Positions 25,155 to 32,043 of a stretch of DNA of 39,962 nt are shown here, in pieces. The stretch's first letter is position 1. Each line of letters starts with the position of its first letter. The stretch is from positions 1-39,962 of the forward strand of contig JAEWOA010000289.1 of assembly GCA_023461115.1 (NCBI GenBank), written 5' to 3'. Both the position numbers and the translations under genes were made by a program. This DNA is from Actinomycetes bacterium. GTDB lineage: Bacteria > Actinomycetota > Actinomycetes > Actinomycetales > Cellulomonadaceae. Under the pieces are notes generated by a model, which made no database searches, was not told where the DNA came from, and saw nothing but the letters and a program-made list of their open reading frames with translations.

Positions 25155-25856
25155 CTAGCGCGCCACGCGGGGCTCGTGCTGCTTCGTCGTGGCGCTGGCC
25201 GCCGAGCCCTTCGGGTCGTCGGAGAGCGCGTAGACGCCGGCGTGGCCACTCGTCGTCGCCGCTTCGGCCAGGAAGGCGCCCACCTGCGCCCGCGAGGCGC
25301 GAGTCGAGCGGATGTCGCCGTCGGCGGACACGTACGGGCTCGTGAGCTCGTGGTCGACGAGCGTGACGGGCTGCAGCTCCACCCAGTCGAGCCCGCTGGC
25401 GTGCACGATCGCGGCCTGCTTCTCCGTGTCCGCGATCTGCGGGGCCAGGAGCAGCGCGAACACCACACGGTTGACGAAGGGCAGGCGCTCCCTCGTCGAG
25501 CCGACGCCGTACGACGTCTGCACGACGAGCCTGCGCACGCCGTGCCGCCGCATCTGCTCGACGACGACAGCGGTGCCCCTCGACCGCACATCCGCCGCCG
25601 TCCGCGCCGGGCCGCGCAGCCGTACGCGCACCGCGCTCTCGCTGATGCCCAGGGTCACGACCACCGCGTCCTGGCCCTGCATCAGCCTTCCGACGACGGC
25701 CGGGTCGGTCGCGTCGCCGTCGACGCCGCGCACCCGTGGCCCCTCCATCGCCGCTCCGTGCCGCGAGAGCGCCGTCACGTCGTGCCCCGCGCGGACCAGC
25801 GCCTGCACCGCCGCCCGACCCGACCCACCGGTCGCTCCGACCACGAGAACCAACAT
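25155..25856 (-). CDS. NAD(P)H-binding Rossmann protein (atypical SDR)
   Basis: 233-residue atypical short-chain dehydrogenase of the NAD(P)-binding/NmrA-like group. It opens MLVLVVGATGGSGRAAVQAL with the GxxGxxG nucleotide loop; DGDATDP and DAVVVTLG follow as expected. There is a QTSYGVG stretch, but the catalytic YxxxK of classical SDRs is not evident. Its role may be redox sensing or reduction of a small molecule; the substrate is unknown. ATG 25856 is chosen for the GGAGGTG ribosome binding site just upstream. It is divergent from an AraC-type regulator, a common pairing in which the regulator controls the enzyme. Confidence 0.9.
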   Translation of the reverse strand: MLVLVVGATGGSGRAAVQALVRAGHDVTALSRHGAAMEGPRVRGVDGDATDPAVVGRLMQGQDAVVVTLGISESAVRVRLRGPARTAADVRSRGTAVVVEQMRRHGVRRLVVQTSYGVGSTRERLPFVNRVVFALLLAPQIADTEKQAAIVHASGLDWVELQPVTLVDHELTSPYVSADGDIRSTRASRAQVGAFLAEAATTSGHAGVYALSDDPKGSAASATTKQHEPRVAR

Positions 25857-25977
25857 GTCGCCACCTCCACTGTCATGGACGGCGGATGCCGTCTCGGCTT
25901 CCACCTTCCGCTGGCCACAGTGGACGGTCTATGGTCATTCGTCGTCAGGTCATGCTCGATCGTCCAGGGAGGTTGCT

Positions 25978-26934
25978 GTGGCCGTCGAGGTCGCGATGCC
26001 GTGGACCCCCACCGATCGCGTCGGGGAGGCGCTGCGCCGACTGCGCGTGACCGGGCTGTTCTACTGCCGCACCGAGGCGGCCGGGCCATGGGCCGTCGAC
26101 ATGCCGGCGTTCGCGGACTGCCTGAGCTTCCACGTGGTCACGGCGGGCGAGTGCTGGGTGCAGGTCCCCGGCGCCGAGCCTGTGCGGCTGCACGCCGGCG
26201 ACCTGGCGCTCGTGCCCCACGGCCGCGGGCACCTGCTGCTCAGCGAGCCGGGGACGCCGTCGCTCGGCCGCGTCGACCGGCTGCCCCAGGAGTACGTGAC
26301 CGAGCACTACTCCGTCCTGCGCCACGAGGGGCCGGGCCCGACGACGGGCCTGATCTGCGGCGTCCTGTCGATGGACGGCCCGGCGGCGCGACCCTTGCTC
26401 GAGCTGCTGCCAGCCGTCGTGCACGTGGCCGCGCGCGAGGACCGGCCGTGGATCGCCGACTCGCTCGCCCTCATGGCCTCCGAGGTCGCGACGACGCGCG
26501 CGGGCGGCGAGGCGATCACCACGCGGCTGGCGGACATCCTGGTGATCCAGGCGGTCCGCGCGTGGATCGACGACCAGACGAGCGCGCGCGGGTGGTTGGC
26601 CGCCGTCCGCGACCCGCACCTCGGCGCCGCGGTTGCGGAAGTGCACCGCGACCCCGCGGCGCCATGGACCGTGTCGTCGATGGCGCGCCACGCGTCGATG
26701 TCGCGGTCGGCGTTCGCGGCGCGGTTCACCTCCGTCGTCGGCGTGCCTGCCATGGCGTACGTCCAGGCGTGGCGCATGCACGTCGCCGCCGACCTGCTGG
26801 CCGGGGGCGCCACCGTGGCCAGCGCGGCAGCCGCCACTGGCTACGGCTCGGCCGCCGCCTTCAGCCGCGTGTTCACGCGGGCCGCGGGCCGGCCGCCGGG
26901 CTCGGTACGCCGAGCCGTGCCCCTCGAGCCTTAG
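25978..26934 (+). CDS. AraC family transcriptional regulator (cupin sensor domain)
   Basis: 318-residue regulator. Residues about 10-190 form a cupin-type ligand domain (FADCLSFHVVTAGECWVQV, then LHAGDLALVPHGRGHLL). The C-terminal 110 residues carry the paired helix-turn-helix of AraC proteins (WTVSSMARHASMSRSAFAAR; VASAAAATGYGSAAAFSRVF; AGRPPGSVRR). The GTG start at 25978 has AGGGAGG five bases upstream. It is divergent from the NAD(P)H-binding gene; the 121-base gap should hold shared control sites, but I found no clear operator. The stop codon overlaps the stop of the convergent MBL gene by two bases. Confidence 0.92.
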   Translation: MAVEVAMPWTPTDRVGEALRRLRVTGLFYCRTEAAGPWAVDMPAFADCLSFHVVTAGECWVQVPGAEPVRLHAGDLALVPHGRGHLLLSEPGTPSLGRVDRLPQEYVTEHYSVLRHEGPGPTTGLICGVLSMDGPAARPLLELLPAVVHVAAREDRPWIADSLALMASEVATTRAGGEAITTRLADILVIQAVRAWIDDQTSARGWLAAVRDPHLGAAVAEVHRDPAAPWTVSSMARHASMSRSAFAARFTSVVGVPAMAYVQAWRMHVAADLLAGGATVASAAAATGYGSAAAFSRVFTRAAGRPPGSVRRAVPLEP

Positions 26935-27650
26935 GCGGGAGCGCCCGCCGCACGGACCAGCCGCACCGCCTCCGCCGTGCCGCCGTCCCACGGAGTGCCA
27001 TGCCCCGGGAGCACCCACCGCACGCCGAGCGCCGCGAGGCGGTCGAGCGAGGCCATGGCCAGCGCCGGGTCGTCGGTGAAAGGCGCTGGCGCCGGCCCCG
27101 TGGCGCCTGTCAGGACGTGCCGCGTCGTCAGCCCGTCGCCGACGAACACCGCGTCGACCCCCGGCACGTGCACCGCGATGCTCCCTGGCGAGTGGCCCGG
27201 CAGGCCCAACACGCGCGGCGAGCCCGGCAGGTCGAGCACGTCGCCGTCGTCGACCTCCCGCACCTCGGTGAGGTACCGCGTCCGCCCGCCGCCCTTGCGC
27301 GCGGCGTACGCGAGGAACCCGAGCGTGGCACGCAGCCGCCACCGGCCCCACGAGGGCGAGGTCTTCTCCTCGCCGCGTGCGCGGGCGGCGTCGCCGCGTC
27401 CGACGAACACGGGCACGCCGCGCTCTCGTCGCAACGACTCGGCGAAGCCGAGATGATCGGTGTCGCCGTGTGTCAGCACGATGCCGCGGACGTCGTCGAG
27501 CGAGCGGCCGAGCCCGGCGAGCTCGGCCTCCAGGTCGCGGCGATGGCCCGGCAGCCCGGCGTCGACGATCGTGACGCCGTCGTCCGTCGCGACGAGGTAG
27601 CACGCGACGATGTCGTTGCCGATGCGGTGCAAGCCGGGCGCGAGTTCCAT
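26931..27650 (-). CDS. MBL fold metallo-hydrolase
   Basis: 239-residue metallo-beta-lactamase-fold hydrolase. The metal motif is THGDTDHLG (residues 60-68), so the second position of HxHxDH is Asp63 instead of His, a variant seen in some MBL subfamilies. The later ligands are His in LGLPGHSPGSIAVH, Asp in AVFVGDGL and His in VLPGHGTPWD. It is closer to glyoxalase II-like and lactonase-like members than to antibiotic-hydrolysing enzymes; the substrate is not known. AGGAGG lies eight bases before the ATG. It is divergent from a TetR regulator and shares an operator region with it, so TetR probably represses this gene. Confidence 0.92.
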   Translation of the reverse strand: MELAPGLHRIGNDIVACYLVATDDGVTIVDAGLPGHRRDLEAELAGLGRSLDDVRGIVLTHGDTDHLGFAESLRRERGVPVFVGRGDAARARGEEKTSPSWGRWRLRATLGFLAYAARKGGGRTRYLTEVREVDDGDVLDLPGSPRVLGLPGHSPGSIAVHVPGVDAVFVGDGLTTRHVLTGATGPAPAPFTDDPALAMASLDRLAALGVRWVLPGHGTPWDGGTAEAVRLVRAAGAPA

Positions 27651-27681
27651 GGTGGCCGCCTCCTGGAGGGTCGGGGTAGCG

Positions 27682-27722
27682 ATGGCTACGCTACGTAGCC
27701 ATAATGGCTAACGTCAATAGCC
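27682..27722. promoter_or_regulatory. Multi-palindrome operator between MBL gene and tetR
   Basis: Three overlapping inverted repeats: ATGGCTAC-N5-GTAGCCAT (27682-27702), TAGCCAT-A-ATGGCTA (27696-27710), and GGCTA-N7-TAGCC (27706-27722). All share the half-site GGCTA. CATAAT (27700-27705) at the centre of the second palindrome may be the tetR -10 element, and its complement could serve the MBL gene. This is a textbook place for a TetR operator; binding is inferred. Confidence 0.7.
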
Positions 27723-27735
27723 TTGAGGAGTGGAC

Positions 27736-28317
27736 GTGCCGACACCAGACCGGACCAGCCTGCCCGCGATCGTCGCAGCGGCGCGCGCGATCGTCGAAGA
27801 CAAGGGGACCGCGGGCCTGACCATGCAGTCGGTCGCCGAACGCGTCGGCGTGCGGGCGCCGTCGCTGTACAAGCGCGTCGAGAACCGCGACGCGCTCGTC
27901 CGGCTCGTCGTCGAATCGATGCTGGGCGAGCTCGGCGAGGCGCTCGCGGCGGCGTCCGGGCCCGCCGACGACCCGCGCGCCGCTCTCGCGGCGATCGCCC
28001 GCGCCTTCCGCGCTTTCGCGCTGCGCTCCCCCGTCTCGTACGCGATGGTCTTCGGGCCATTACCGGCCGCGTCACGGCCCGACCGGGAGCTCCTGCTCTC
28101 GGCGAGCGCGCCAGTGTTGAGGGTGAGCGCCGCGCTCGTCGGCGACGAGGACGCGCTCGAGGCCGCGCGCACCGTGACGGCCTGGGCCAACGGCTTCCTC
28201 GCGATGGAGCTGTCGGGCTCGTTCCAACTCGGCGGCGACGTTGCGGCCGCATACGAGTACGGAGTCGCACTGCTGTCCGACGCGCTCACCGCCCGCGGTG
28301 GCGCGACGCAGTCGTAG
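27736..28317 (+). CDS. TetR/AcrR family transcriptional regulator
   Basis: 193-residue regulator. The N-terminal helix-turn-helix is clear (LTMQSVAERVGVRAPSLYKRVENRDALVR, partly quoted), and the C-terminal part is a ligand-binding helical domain of the WHG type (AIARAFRAFALRSPVSYAMVFG). The GTG at 27736 is chosen because GAGGAG sits five bases before it; the GTG at 27730 would be too close to that site. Divergent from the MBL gene. The GGCTA palindromes in the gap are the likely binding sites, giving autoregulation and control of the MBL gene. Confidence 0.9.
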   Translation: MPTPDRTSLPAIVAAARAIVEDKGTAGLTMQSVAERVGVRAPSLYKRVENRDALVRLVVESMLGELGEALAAASGPADDPRAALAAIARAFRAFALRSPVSYAMVFGPLPAASRPDRELLLSASAPVLRVSAALVGDEDALEAARTVTAWANGFLAMELSGSFQLGGDVAAAYEYGVALLSDALTARGGATQS

Positions 28318-28360
28318 CGCCGGAACCGCGGCTCGCCACGGGCCGCGCTCTCCGCTTTCA

Positions 28361-28436
28361 ACCTGTAGGTACCGTCCAGCTTCGCCAGATCATACCTATA
28401 CGTTGACACTTGACTAGCGATCGTTAACCTATAGGT
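28361..28436. promoter_or_regulatory. Promoter and triple operator of the HTH-Fic module
   Basis: ACCTATAGGT (28427-28436) is a perfect palindrome that touches the ATG of the HTH gene. ACCTGTAGGT (28361-28370) is the same word with one change. ATACCTATA (28392-28400) is the exact inverse of TATAGGTAT (28430-28438). Between the last two lies TTGACA (28403-28408) with TAACCT (28425-28430) 16 bases on, a good -35/-10 pair, and six bases later the ATG, so the transcript is probably leaderless. Repressor binding would cover the -10. The region is less GC-rich than its surroundings. Confidence 0.72.
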
Positions 28437-28901
28437 ATGCATCCTGCGAAGATCCGACGCCTGCTCGACCACCGCCTGAGCGCCCTTCGCACCGCCGACG
28501 CGACCGCGGCGCTGACCCGGCCCGCCGGCGGCTGGGTCCGGGCCGTCCGGGAGGCGCTCGGCATGTCGAGCACCGACCTCGCGCGCCGGCTGGGAGTCAC
28601 GGCCGCGGCCGTCTCCAAGATGGAGGACTCCGAGCGTGAGAGCCGGGTCCGCCTGGACACGCTCGCGAAGGCAGCCCACGCCATGGAGTGCGACCTGGTC
28701 TACTCCTTCGTGCCGCGCGAGAGCCTCGAAGAGACGGCGTGGCGCCGCGCCCGCGAGGTCGCAGACCGTCGCCTGCGCCCGGTCCGCGTCACCATGGCGC
28801 TGGAGGCTCAGTCCGTGACAGCCACGGAGAACGAGTCGGCCGTCGAGGAGCTCGCCCGCCAGCTCCTCGACCGACGGGACCTGTGGCGCGAGCATGCCTG
28901 A
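28437..28901 (+). CDS. Mobile mystery protein A (HTH antitoxin-like regulator)
   Basis: 154-residue helix-turn-helix protein. It opens MHPAKIRRLLDHRLSALR and carries an XRE-type HTH in SSTDLARRLGVTAAAVSKME, then LDTLAKAAHAMECDLVYSFVP. This matches the family named 'mobile mystery protein A', always paired with protein B and found on plasmids and islands. It probably represses its own promoter through the ACCTATAGGT sites and may neutralise the Fic partner; that role is inference. It overlaps the fic gene by eight bases. ATG 28437 sits directly behind the operator. Confidence 0.88.
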   Translation: MHPAKIRRLLDHRLSALRTADATAALTRPAGGWVRAVREALGMSSTDLARRLGVTAAAVSKMEDSERESRVRLDTLAKAAHAMECDLVYSFVPRESLEETAWRRAREVADRRLRPVRVTMALEAQSVTATENESAVEELARQLLDRRDLWREHA

Positions 28902-29493
28902 GCCCGACGGTGCCACTCCCCTGACGGACGAGGAGCGCTCCGGTCTCCTGCCCGCCTGGGTCGCCACCAGGGACGACCTGAACCTCGCCGAGCAGGAGAA
29001 CATCGCTGCGGGACTCGTCAACATCGGGCGACGAAGGCACCTCAGCCTCGCTGACGTTCTGGACGACCAGTTCGTCCGAAGGCTGCACACGGCGATGTTC
29101 GGCAAGGTCTGGGCCTGGGCGGGCGCCTATCGCCTGACCGAGCGCAACATCGGCATCGACCCCGCGCAGGTCGCGATGGCGGTGCGCGACCTGGTCGCCG
29201 ACGCGGTGTTCTGGTTCGACCCCGACGCGGCATGGACCACGCCGGACGAGTCGGCCTGCCGGCTGCACCACCGCCTCGTGGCGATCCACCCCTTCCCCAA
29301 CGGCAACGGCAGGCACGCGCGGGCCTACACGGACGTGGTGCTGCGCGTGGCCGGTCAGGCGCCGTTCACCTGGGGCTCTGGTGGCGACCTCCAGCGCGAG
29401 AACCCCGACCGGTCCGCCTACCTCGCGTCCCTACGCTCCGCCGACCGCAACCCAGACAACCTCGCGGCCCTACTGGCGTTCGCGCGCTCCTGA
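28894..29493 (+). CDS. Mobile mystery protein B (Fic domain)
   Basis: 199-residue Fic-domain protein. Fic enzymes transfer AMP or other groups from nucleotides to target proteins. The catalytic motif HPFPNGNGR (His132 to Arg140) is complete, and WAWAGAYRLTERNIG is the usual preceding region. LNLAEQENIAAG near residues 29-40 resembles the inhibitory-helix region of some Fic proteins but lacks the Ser/Thr of the S/TxxxE(G/N) consensus. The family is 'mobile mystery protein B', with protein A translated just upstream and overlapping. Likely a toxin-like enzyme in a toxin-antitoxin-type pair; target unknown. Confidence 0.9.
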   Translation: MPEPDGATPLTDEERSGLLPAWVATRDDLNLAEQENIAAGLVNIGRRRHLSLADVLDDQFVRRLHTAMFGKVWAWAGAYRLTERNIGIDPAQVAMAVRDLVADAVFWFDPDAAWTTPDESACRLHHRLVAIHPFPNGNGRHARAYTDVVLRVAGQAPFTWGSGGDLQRENPDRSAYLASLRSADRNPDNLAALLAFARS

Positions 29494-29584
29494 CCGCGGC
29501 GTGGCCACGGACTTTCGACGAGGCCTGGCCCACGACCGTGCCCGGCCTCAACGCCGCCCACGGGCCGCAGCACGGCGTCCACAA

Positions 29585-29628
29585 ACGAACAAACCCCCGA
29601 TCCGCTCACGCGGACCAGGGGTGTTCGT
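29585..29628 (-). terminator. Terminator hairpin after tRNA-Leu
   Basis: Nested arms ACGAACA/TGTTCGT, ACCCC/GGGGT and TCCGC/GCGGA around the loop TCAC. Read on the minus strand the stem is followed by a T-containing run (GGGGGTTTGTT). It begins 16 bases beyond the tRNA 3' end. It may also stop transcripts from the fic gene on the other strand. Confidence 0.65.
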
Positions 29629-29643
29629 CGCTGTCTCAACGAG

Positions 29644-29726
29644 TGTCCGGAGGGGGACTTGAACCCCCACGCCCTTACGGGCACTAGCACCTCAAGCTAG
29701 CGCGTCTGCCATTCCGCCACCCGGAC
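29644..29726 (-). tRNA. tRNA-Leu (anticodon GAG)
   Basis: 83-base leucine tRNA. The acceptor stem is GTCCGGG with TCCGGAC, ending in discriminator A73. The anticodon stem CTAGC/GCTAG encloses the loop TTGAGGT, so the anticodon is GAG. A long variable arm (GCCCGTAAGGGC) is typical of class II tRNAs such as Leu and Ser. The T arm GGGGG-TTCAAGT-CCCCC is intact. CCA is not encoded. tRNA-Leu genes are frequent integration targets, and the mobile HTH-Fic pair lies on its 3' side. Confidence 0.95.
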
Positions 29727-29777
29727 AGGTGGACCGTCCGGGGCCCGTGGGCGCCCTGCGGTGCGGGAAGAAAGATA
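29727..29777 (-). promoter_or_regulatory. Probable tRNA-Leu promoter
   Basis: On the minus strand TGCTATCTT gives an extended -10 (TATCTT at 29772-29777), 45 bases before the tRNA 5' end. No good -35 element is seen. The rest of the gap to 29897 holds no gene. Confidence 0.45.
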
Positions 29778-29897
29778 GCACGGTGAGTCGCGCGGGCATG
29801 CATCGCTCCCCGGGGGGAGGATCGAGGCTACGCCGCCCCTCAGGGTCGGCTGAGAGGTCCATCCCAGTTCGTCCCACGACACCCTCCAGGGGGCCCG

Positions 29898-31106
29898 ATG
29901 GCTGAGGCTGCCGGCGACCGCACGACACCGGCGTACACCGCGCCACCTGCGCGGAAGGTCGCGGGTGGCCGGCGTAACCCGGCGACCTACGGGCTCGAGT
30001 ACGACGCCCCCCGGTGGCTGCGGAGCGCGGCGGGGGTGTCGTGGCGGGCCATCGTGGTGGTCGCCGCGATCGGCTTGGTGTTCTACGGCACGTCACAGAT
30101 CGAGCTGTTGTTCATCGCCGTGTTCCTGGCGTTGGTGTTCACGGCGGTGCTGCGCCCACTCGTCGAGTGGCTGTCGAAGGTGTTGCCCCGGTTCGCGGCG
30201 ACCGCGGTCGCGTTGCTCGCGGGCTTCCTGTTCTTCGCGGGGCTGCTCACGTACGTGGGTTACTCGGTCGCGAACGAGTGGGAGGACCTGCGGGACCAGT
30301 TCAGCACCGGCCTGGGGCAGATCACCGAGTTCCTGGAGAGCGGCACCCTGCCGTTCACGGTGACGAACGACCAGATCGCGGACTGGATCAACCAGGCGCA
30401 ACAGTGGGTGCAGGACCACGCCGGCGACTTGGCGGCGCAGGCGGCGTCGCGGGCGGGCTCGGTGGTGGAGATCTTCACCGCGCTGGCGCTGGCGCTGTTC
30501 TGCTCGGTGTTCTTCTTGGCGCGCGGCCAGGACATGTGGACGTGGTTCCTGAACCAGCTCCCGGCACGCGCGCGCGAGGGCTGGAAGGAGGCAGGCGGCG
30601 CGGGCTGGTACACGTTCTCCGGGTACACGCGCGGCACGGTCATCATCGCGGTCACCGACGGCATGCTGGCGTTCGTCCTGCTGCTGATCCTGCAGGTGCC
30701 GCTCGCCGCGCCCCTGGCGGTGCTCGTGTTCATCGGCGCGTTCATCCCGCTCGTCGGCGCGCCTACCGCGATGGTCATCGCGATGATCGTCGCGCTCGCA
30801 GCCAACGGTCTGTGGTCGGCGGTGTTCGTCGGGATCGGGATCGCGCTCATCGGGCAGTTCGAGGGGCACATCCTGCAACCGCTCGTCATGGGCAAGCAGG
30901 TGGCCCTCCACCCTGTCGTGATCGCACTCGCCGTTGCGGCCGGGACGCTCACGGCCGGGATCCTCGGCGCCGTGGTGTCCGTGCCGCTCGTCGCGGTCTG
31001 CTGGGCGGTGTTCTCGCGGCTGCGCACGCTCGACCCGCCGATGGACGCGCCAACCGACGAGGCCACGGTCGACGACGACGACGTCGACGCGGAGGCGAAC
31101 GCCTGA
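29898..31106 (+). CDS. AI-2E family transporter (permease)
   Basis: 402-residue membrane protein of the AI-2E/PerM/TqsA family. It has a polar N-terminus, then two membrane segments (IVVVAAIGLVFYG, LLFIAVFLALVF), a third (ALLAGFLFFAGLLTYVG), a soluble segment at about 130-185, and five more helices including the conserved GAFIPLVGAPTAMVIA and FEGHILQPLVMGK, both family signatures. The tail is acidic. Family members transport or export unidentified compounds; the link with autoinducer-2 rests on few examples. A weak AGGGGGC lies before the ATG. It converges on the fructosamine kinase gene with one base between the stops. Confidence 0.92.
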   Translation: MAEAAGDRTTPAYTAPPARKVAGGRRNPATYGLEYDAPRWLRSAAGVSWRAIVVVAAIGLVFYGTSQIELLFIAVFLALVFTAVLRPLVEWLSKVLPRFAATAVALLAGFLFFAGLLTYVGYSVANEWEDLRDQFSTGLGQITEFLESGTLPFTVTNDQIADWINQAQQWVQDHAGDLAAQAASRAGSVVEIFTALALALFCSVFFLARGQDMWTWFLNQLPARAREGWKEAGGAGWYTFSGYTRGTVIIAVTDGMLAFVLLLILQVPLAAPLAVLVFIGAFIPLVGAPTAMVIAMIVALAANGLWSAVFVGIGIALIGQFEGHILQPLVMGKQVALHPVVIALAVAAGTLTAGILGAVVSVPLVAVCWAVFSRLRTLDPPMDAPTDEATVDDDDVDAEANA

Positions 31107-31107
31107 C

Positions 31108-31866
31108 CTACCGCCCGACGAGCCGCTGCAGGAGCGACGCGAGCTGCTCGTGGTAGTGCCCGCCGAACAGCAGCGCGTGCACGCCCACGGGATACACCTG
31201 GTGCAGCGGTACGCGGCCACGCCACCCGGCGCGCAGCGGGAGTTCGTCGTCGTACGACGAGAGCACCGCGTCCAGATGCGGGAAGCCGAACAGCGCGAGC
31301 ATCGCGAGGTCCGTCTCGCGGTGGCCGCCGTGCGCGGCCGGGTCGATCAGCGTGGCGCCGGCCGCGGTCCAGACGACGTTGCCGGACCAGAGGTCCCCGT
31401 GCAGGCGCGCGGGCGGCTCGTCGTCGTCCCAGCGTCCGGCGGCGAGCTCTGCGGCGAGCTCGTCGAGCGCGCGCAGCAGGTCGTGGTCCGACGACGTGGC
31501 GAGCGACTGCGCGAGCGGCGCGATCCGGCACTCCGCCAGGAACCGCCCCCACGTGGCGTAGTCCCCAGAACGCAACGTCACGGGCGCCTCCAGCGGGCCG
31601 AAGAAGCCGTCGCCGGTCCAACCATCTGGCGGCGCACCGAACGCCCTCGCCCCCGCGGCGTGCACCCGCGCCAGACGAGCGCCGAACGCGCGGGCCGCGT
31701 CCCTCGTCGGGCTGACCGCCGTGAGTCGCTCGAGGTCCAGGTGGTCGTCGCCGACCGCCAGCACGCGCACGACTGGCGCCGCCCGAGCAGCCGCGAGCCA
31801 CGCCAACCCGGCGGCCTCGCAGCGGAAGAAGCCTGGCGGCGCATCGCGGCGCTGCTTGCGGAACAC
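31108..31866 (-). CDS. Fructosamine kinase (FN3K) family protein
   Basis: 252-residue kinase-like protein. It opens VFRKQRRDAPPGFFRCEAAGL, with the Lys that binds ATP, then VVRVLAVGDDHLDLERL. The catalytic HGDLWSGNVVW and the metal-binding IDPAAHGGHRETDLAML motifs are complete. FN3K enzymes phosphorylate ketosamine adducts on proteins and so reverse glycation; bacterial members may act on ribulosamines. No ATG is present in frame, so the GTG at 31866 is taken; it is supported by the family-like start rather than by a good ribosome binding site. The frame stays open far upstream, antisense to ald, and that part is not coding. Confidence 0.88.
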   Translation of the reverse strand: MFRKQRRDAPPGFFRCEAAGLAWLAAARAAPVVRVLAVGDDHLDLERLTAVSPTRDAARAFGARLARVHAAGARAFGAPPDGWTGDGFFGPLEAPVTLRSGDYATWGRFLAECRIAPLAQSLATSSDHDLLRALDELAAELAAGRWDDDEPPARLHGDLWSGNVVWTAAGATLIDPAAHGGHRETDLAMLALFGFPHLDAVLSSYDDELPLRAGWRGRVPLHQVYPVGVHALLFGGHYHEQLASLLQRLVGR

Positions 31867-32043
31867 GCGACGATCGTCCCGCGTGAGTGCTCCGCGCGCA
31901 CCGCATCGTGACGCCAGCGAGTTTGCCGACGACGGGTGCGCGCCGCCCTCCGGGGCGGGATGCTGGTCCCGGCGACCGCCCGCGACCCGGCACCGGCCGC
32001 ACCACCCCTGAGCAGGGCGCACCCGCCCGGAGAAGGAGCTTCG

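Noticed and set aside
24273..27698. A frame of over 1100 codons running through the oxidase, SDR and AraC genes
   Set aside because: It is a shadow of three better-supported genes and is rich in Arg, Gly and Pro without a domain.
29585..29643. An attachment site duplicate of the tRNA-Leu 3' end
   Set aside because: I looked for a second copy of the tRNA 3' sequence in the neighbouring region and saw none, so no attachment site is called.
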